From contig CAMPGW010000003.1 of NCBI GenBank assembly GCA_946885735.1, positions 1-64,000 of the forward strand: a stretch of DNA of 64,000 bases, given 5' to 3'. Within the stretch, counting starts at the first letter, position 1. Each line of letters opens with the position of its first letter. Made by a program: the position numbers and the translations under genes. Below the pieces are notes generated by a model that saw nothing but the letters and a program-made list of their open reading frames with translations, searched no databases and was not told the DNA's origin. The DNA is from an uncultured Gammaproteobacteria bacterium. GTDB taxonomy: Bacteria; Pseudomonadota; Gammaproteobacteria; Xanthomonadales; Xanthomonadaceae. Of the stretch, positions 60,119 through 64,000 are shown one piece after another.

Positions 60119-61470
60119 CAGCGCGTCCGGATGATGGCGAAACCGATGACGTTGTCGCGGTAGCCCTGGCCCTGTTCGGTGCTGTCACGGCGCACGTGGC
60201 TGGCCTCGACGCGCCAGCGCCAGTTGCGCGCCGAGCGGTCGAGCAGCGCCACGCTGATGCCGCGCACGGTGTCGTTGCGATCGAGATTGCGGTAGGTGAC
60301 GTCCTGGTCGAAGGCACGCACTGCCAGGTTCAGGCTCGGGCGCAGCTTGTACTCGAGTTCGACGGCCTCGCCGCGGCTGCGGCGATCGAGTTCGGTGGAG
60401 CCCGGCGACAGCTCCTCGAGGTAGCGCACGCGCTGCACGTAGGGATGCACGCGCAGGGTGACCCGGTCGCCCTCGTAGCGATAGCCCAGGTTCACCCGGC
60501 GCTCGCGGTAGGCATCCGACCCGACCACGATGTTGCCGCTGCCGAGGGCGTCGTAATGGTCCAGCAACTCGCTGCTGGTCACGACGCTGGTGTAGGTTTC
60601 CGCGGCGAAATCGGAGCTGCGCTGGATCAGCCGTTGGGCGGCGTCGGCGAGCTGGTAGTCGAAGCGCCCATTGAAATGGTGGCGGCCCGCCGGGTTCCAG
60701 TTGACCTGGGTGCGCACGAGCGGGGAGCTGGCGCGCGTGGTCGAGTTGTCCGGCTCGATCCGCGTGTAGCCGAGGTCCGCGCGCAGCCTCAAGGCCGGTA
60801 CCCGGCGGTCGAAGCGCAGGTAGGCGTCCAGGCGCTTGTAGTCGTCGGCGACCGATTCGCGCAGGCGAACGTGGCTCGCTTCCAGGTGGAGGGAGCCGGT
60901 GGTGCGCGGGTTGATCTCGCGGCGGATCGAGGCGCGGCCGATCAGGCGCTGGCCGTTGAAGGAGTCGGTGTCCTCGGCGTAGCTGTCCATGTAGCGCAGG
61001 TCGAGCTGGCCGGTGTTGGCCTGGCCGAAGCGGAACAGGAAGGTCGGGCCGGTCAGGAACACGTTGACCTGCTGCTGGTTCGACGGATCCGGACGGCCGA
61101 GCACGTCGACCTCCTGGCGGCTGGCGTAATCCTCGACCACCCAGTGCAGGCGATTGGGCAGGATGGTCCAGTCGAGCTGGGCGGAGAGTTCGCCGCGCAG
61201 TTCGTCCGGGTAGGTGTCGCCGAGGTAGTTCACGTAGCGCACGTTGCCGCGAGCCCGCAATTCCAGCCGCGGGGTGTCGTGCAGCGCCACGAAACGCACC
61301 GATCCGAACAGCATCGTGTCGGCCTCGGGATCGTCCTCGCTGAGCGTGACGTTGTCCTCGTGCCGCAGGCCCGCGTCGAGTTCGTAGGTGAACACGGTCG
61401 TCGCCGCGGCGGGTTGCGCCAGCGCCAGGGCCAGCGCCAGCGGGAGCAGGGCCCTGGCGGGGCGGCGCAT
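60118..61470 (-). CDS. EpsL-type outer-membrane beta-barrel protein
   Basis: A 450-residue protein with a signal peptide (RRPARALLPLALALALAQPAAA) and alternating-residue beta strands throughout, ending RDNVIGFAIIRTR. It begins in mature form with YELDAGLRHEDNVTLSEDD, the usual opening of the outer-membrane barrel found in EpsH/XrtA-type loci (EpsL/TIGR03014-like). It may act in secretion of the polymer through the outer membrane. The start at ATG 61470 is preferred; an ATG six codons earlier overlaps the upstream gene. Confidence 0.8.
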   Translation of the reverse strand: MRRPARALLPLALALALAQPAAATTVFTYELDAGLRHEDNVTLSEDDPEADTMLFGSVRFVALHDTPRLELRARGNVRYVNYLGDTYPDELRGELSAQLDWTILPNRLHWVVEDYASRQEVDVLGRPDPSNQQQVNVFLTGPTFLFRFGQANTGQLDLRYMDSYAEDTDSFNGQRLIGRASIRREINPRTTGSLHLEASHVRLRESVADDYKRLDAYLRFDRRVPALRLRADLGYTRIEPDNSTTRASSPLVRTQVNWNPAGRHHFNGRFDYQLADAAQRLIQRSSDFAAETYTSVVTSSELLDHYDALGSGNIVVGSDAYRERRVNLGYRYEGDRVTLRVHPYVQRVRYLEELSPGSTELDRRSRGEAVELEYKLRPSLNLAVRAFDQDVTYRNLDRNDTVRGISVALLDRSARNWRWRVEASHVRRDSTEQGQGYRDNVIGFAIIRTR

Positions 61471-61474
61471 CGCG

Positions 61475-62221
61475 TCAGAGTCCTTCATTGAACACCACCC
61501 CGGCGAACTTGGCCGGATCGAAATTCGACGCCGCCTGTGCAATCTGCGCCGGCGTGTCGTGTCCATAGCCGGCGACCAGCACGACGACGTCGCAGAGGCC
61601 GGCGAGGATCTTCGCGTCGGGCCCGCCGAGCGCCGGCGGACTGTCGAGGAAGATGTAACGGTCCGGGTACCGGCTGCGCAACGAGTCCAGCAGCAGGCCC
61701 ATGCGGAAGGAGGCGAAGTACTCGCTGACCATCTCGCGGCTGCTGCCGGCCGGTAGCAGGCGCAGGCGCGGCACCCCGGTGGGATAGAGGACCTCGGCGA
61801 CGGAACGGTCCGGGTCCTCGAGCAGGTCGATGAGCCCGCCGCGGTCGGCGATCACCCGCATGGTGTCGTGCTGCGAGGGCTGGCGCAGGTCGCAGTCCAC
61901 CAGCACCGCGCTCTTGGCTTCGTCGAAGGCCATGGCGGCGGCGACGTTGCGGGCGACGAAGCTGCCACCGCTGCCGCGCGTGACCGGCGCCACCAGCGCC
62001 ACGAAGTTGCCGCCGCCGAACATCGCCAGCAGGCGCGTGCGCAGTTCGCGGAAGGCATCGACGGCGGGGCGCGCCTGGCCCTTTCGATGGATGATCGCCC
62101 GTTCCTCGAGTTGCGAGGGCGTGAGCTGCCGTGGCTCTTCCATCCGGGCGATCGACAGGCTGCCGCCGCGCCGGGCCACCAGCGGATCGATCGCAGCGGG
62201 GGAATTGGAGAGGTCGTTCAT
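61475..62221 (-). CDS. BY-kinase-like ATPase (CpsD/CapB family) with degenerate Walker A
   Basis: A 248-residue cytoplasmic protein of the polysaccharide tyrosine-kinase family. FRELRTRLLAMFGG and the Walker A' loop VLVDCDLRQPSQHD and Walker B YIFLDSPPALGG are present. However, the P-loop reads VTRGSGGSFVARN (residues 80-92), where the family has GEGKST: the phosphate-binding lysine is a glycine. There is no C-terminal tyrosine cluster. It may bind nucleotide weakly or serve as a regulatory partner of the chain-length protein, with which it overlaps by 4 nt. Confidence 0.85.
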   Translation of the reverse strand: MNDLSNSPAAIDPLVARRGGSLSIARMEEPRQLTPSQLEERAIIHRKGQARPAVDAFRELRTRLLAMFGGGNFVALVAPVTRGSGGSFVARNVAAAMAFDEAKSAVLVDCDLRQPSQHDTMRVIADRGGLIDLLEDPDRSVAEVLYPTGVPRLRLLPAGSSREMVSEYFASFRMGLLLDSLRSRYPDRYIFLDSPPALGGPDAKILAGLCDVVVLVAGYGHDTPAQIAQAASNFDPAKFAGVVFNEGL

Positions 62222-63822
62222 GAGGGGTTCGCCAGTTTGATGGCCAGGATCAGGCCGAAGACCACCGGGACGGACAGCACCATCAGCGAGGCGAAGGCCA
62301 TGCGCCGGGCGCCACGGACGCGCTGGGCGCGGGTGGAGTAGTGCGGAATGGCGCCGATCACCGGCAGGCCGGCGACGCGCTCGATCTGCAGCGGCGTGCG
62401 CACGCGCGGGTCCATCTTCACGTAGCCCACCACCAGCAGCAGCGGCGCGATCAGCGCGAGCATCAGGCCGGCGACGGCGAAGTGCATCATCCGCAGGCCG
62501 CTCGGTCGCAGCGGCATCTGTGCCGGCTCCTGCACGCGGAAGGCCAGGCCCTCGCGCTTGGCGTCGAGGTCCATGGAAACGCGCGCGTTCTCGCGGCGCT
62601 TGAGCAGGTCCTGGTAGAGGTCGCGGTTGACCTCGTAGTCGCGGGTGAGTTCGGACAGCGAGCGCTCCGAGCTTGCGATGCGCGTGCTACGCGCCATTTC
62701 TTCGGAAAGCAGGGACTGGCCGGTGGACACGCGCGAGGCGGACGCCGCCTGGCGCTGGCGTGCGGCGGCCAGGCGGCTGCGCAGCTCGGTGTAGAGCGGG
62801 TTCATCGTCGCCGAAGCCTCCAGCGCGATGGGCGAACCGGCCATGCTGGAGCGCGCCGAGCGGCGGGACCCGGACAGTTCCTTCTGCAGGTCGTCGATCT
62901 GGTGGTTGATGCGCACCACGTCCGGATACTGGTCGGTGTAGGTCAGCAACAGCTGCTCACGCTGCGCGTTGAGTTCGGCCAGCCGCGCGCGGATCTGCCC
63001 CGAACGCGAAGTGATGGCGCTGATCTCGCTCTCGCCGGACAACTGCGACTGCAGCGCGGCCACTTCCGAGCCGCTGTCGATCAGGTCCATGCGGGCGCTG
63101 TCCACCAGCCGGCGCAGTTCGGCGATGCGGCTGGTGACGTCGGTCTCCACGCCTTCCCGCGCGTCCGGGTTGGCGATGCGGTAGTCCTCCAGCCGCGCCT
63201 CGGCCTGGGCCAGCTTGGCGTGGTACTGCTGCACCTGCCCGTCGATGAACTCGAAGGCGGCGCGGCTCTCGCGCTCCTTGTTGGACAGGCTCTCGCGGAT
63301 GATCAGCTCACCGAAGCGCTTGGTCACCAGGTAGGCGCGACGCGGGTCGGCGTCGTGGTAGCTGACCTGGATGAGGTTGCCGATGACCGGCGTCTTGGCA
63401 TTCGCCGCCGGGATCGGCGTGTTGATGGTCGTGCGGCTCTTGATCTGCTCGATCAGGCGGTCCTTCTCGATCGGGCTGGGATTGTCGGCAAGCCAGCCGC
63501 CGGCCTCGAGGATCTCGTTCATCACCTTGCGGCTGAAGGCGACGTCCCGCGCCATCATGGCGCGGTTGGACACGTTGGTGGACACCGCCCGTCCTTCCAT
63601 CAGCGGCTCGAGGATGTTGCCGTGCTCGACCAGGATGCTGGTGGAGGCGGTGTACTTCTTCGGCACCAGGGTGCCGATCAGCACGGCCAGCAGGGCGATG
63701 CCGGCGAACACCGCGGCCAGCATGACCGGGTGCCGCCGCGCGACCCCCAGTCCGACCGGAACGGCGGTCGCCATCGACGGCCCGTCGCTGACGACGGGCC
63801 AGTTCCCCTGCCCGGAAGTCAC
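62218..63822 (-). CDS. Polysaccharide chain-length determinant (Wzz/GNVR family, XrtA type)
   Basis: A 534-residue protein with two transmembrane helices (VMLAAVFAGIALLAVLIGTL, about residues 33-52, and FAVAGLMLALIAPLLLVVGY, about 450-470) and a third near the end. Between them is the long periplasmic coiled coil (about 170-420) with SLSELTRDYEVNRDLYQDLL, the GNVR-type segment. It controls polymer length together with the neighbouring BY-kinase-like protein. GTG start overlapping the export gene stop. Confidence 0.9.
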   Translation of the reverse strand: MTSGQGNWPVVSDGPSMATAVPVGLGVARRHPVMLAAVFAGIALLAVLIGTLVPKKYTASTSILVEHGNILEPLMEGRAVSTNVSNRAMMARDVAFSRKVMNEILEAGGWLADNPSPIEKDRLIEQIKSRTTINTPIPAANAKTPVIGNLIQVSYHDADPRRAYLVTKRFGELIIRESLSNKERESRAAFEFIDGQVQQYHAKLAQAEARLEDYRIANPDAREGVETDVTSRIAELRRLVDSARMDLIDSGSEVAALQSQLSGESEISAITSRSGQIRARLAELNAQREQLLLTYTDQYPDVVRINHQIDDLQKELSGSRRSARSSMAGSPIALEASATMNPLYTELRSRLAAARQRQAASASRVSTGQSLLSEEMARSTRIASSERSLSELTRDYEVNRDLYQDLLKRRENARVSMDLDAKREGLAFRVQEPAQMPLRPSGLRMMHFAVAGLMLALIAPLLLVVGYVKMDPRVRTPLQIERVAGLPVIGAIPHYSTRAQRVRGARRMAFASLMVLSVPVVFGLILAIKLANPS

Positions 63823-64000
63823 AGCAGCCGCTCCGGGACCGTGATGACGTCGCCAGGGGCGACCGCGAAGTTGGTGCTCAGGTCACCGTGGTTGAGGATG
63901 CGGTCGAGCGAGACCTTGTAGGTGCGGGTGCCGTCGCCCTGGCGGCGATACAGTTCGGCGCGGTCGGACGCGGCGAAGTTGGTCAGCCCGCCGGCCGCGA
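63819..64000 (-). CDS. Polysaccharide export protein (Wza-type), 3' end only
   Basis: Only the last 59 residues are inside the window: GGLTNFAASDRAELYRRQGD, then YKVSLDRILNHGDLSTNFAV and PGDVITVPERLL at the stop. This is the ending of SLBB/Poly_export outer-membrane proteins (PGDxIxVPE). It heads the minus arm and overlaps the chain-length gene by 4 nt (GTGA). Confidence 0.9.
   Translation of the reverse strand, partial: AAGGLTNFAASDRAELYRRQGDGTRTYKVSLDRILNHGDLSTNFAVAPGDVITVPERLL

Overview
The window is high-GC DNA from a gammaproteobacterium, most likely in the Xanthomonadales/Lysobacterales (Lysobacter-like). The reasons are the sdhCDAB-sdhE layout, the block comEC-exbB-exbD-msbA-lpxK-kdsB, the order uvrC-pgsA-tRNA-Gly-tRNA-Cys-tRNA-Leu, and the frequent GTG/TTG starts with 4-nt stop/start overlaps. 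The genus is not proven by anything here.

Left part (1-15.3 kb), mostly core functions. A partial phosphonate-type periplasmic binding protein and YgfZ lie on the minus strand. A succinate dehydrogenase operon follows with two assembly factors (an SDHAF4-like DUF1674 protein of 55 aa and SdhE), a MAPEG protein and a CptA/YgfX protein. Then come LolC/E-LolD (lipoprotein release), ComEC (DNA uptake), ExbB-ExbD, and MsbA-LpxK-KdsB (lipid A/Kdo).

Accessory glycan island (15.3-25.8 kb) between kdsB and uvrC: a FemAB-like acyltransferase, a methyltransferase, a WbqC protein, a GT2 glycosyltransferase, two GT61 glycosyltransferases and a methyltransferase fused to a DegT aminotransferase. It contains a perfect-looking tandem duplication of 2946 bp (14879-17824 and 17825-20770) with a 7-bp microhomology at the junction. 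The duplication makes second copies of three genes and leaves a truncated kdsB and a short glycosyltransferase remnant at the joint.

Middle part (25.8-37 kb): uvrC, pgsA, three tRNAs with a promoter and a terminator, a secreted protein of unknown function, a small membrane protein, an FMN/Fe-S glutamate-synthase-family oxidoreductase, a 1289-aa PAS/GAF/GGDEF/EAL protein, tRNA-Val and a small cysteine-containing protein.

Right part (37.2-64 kb): a large exopolysaccharide locus of the EpsH/XrtA-associated kind, built as two arms that converge at 52.1 kb. The plus arm has a Sfp-type phosphopantetheinyl transferase, the priming sugar-phosphate transferase, a hybrid NRPS-PKS (half C-A-PCP-KS-AT-ACP, no thioesterase), two alpha/beta-hydrolase-fold proteins, a flippase, a glycosyltransferase and a DUF218 protein. 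A J-domain protein and a polysaccharide deacetylase are interspersed on the minus strand. The minus arm runs from a Wza-type export protein (partial at the window end) through a chain-length protein, a BY-kinase-like ATPase without the Walker A lysine, an EpsL-type barrel, three glycosyltransferases and a Wzy/ligase to two paralogous secreted beta-propeller-like proteins. The NRPS-PKS, with its own phosphopantetheinyl transferase and unusual hydrolases inside a Wzy-type polysaccharide locus, is the best candidate for an undescribed system: a lipo/amino-acyl polyketide decoration of the polysaccharide, or a small molecule made alongside it.
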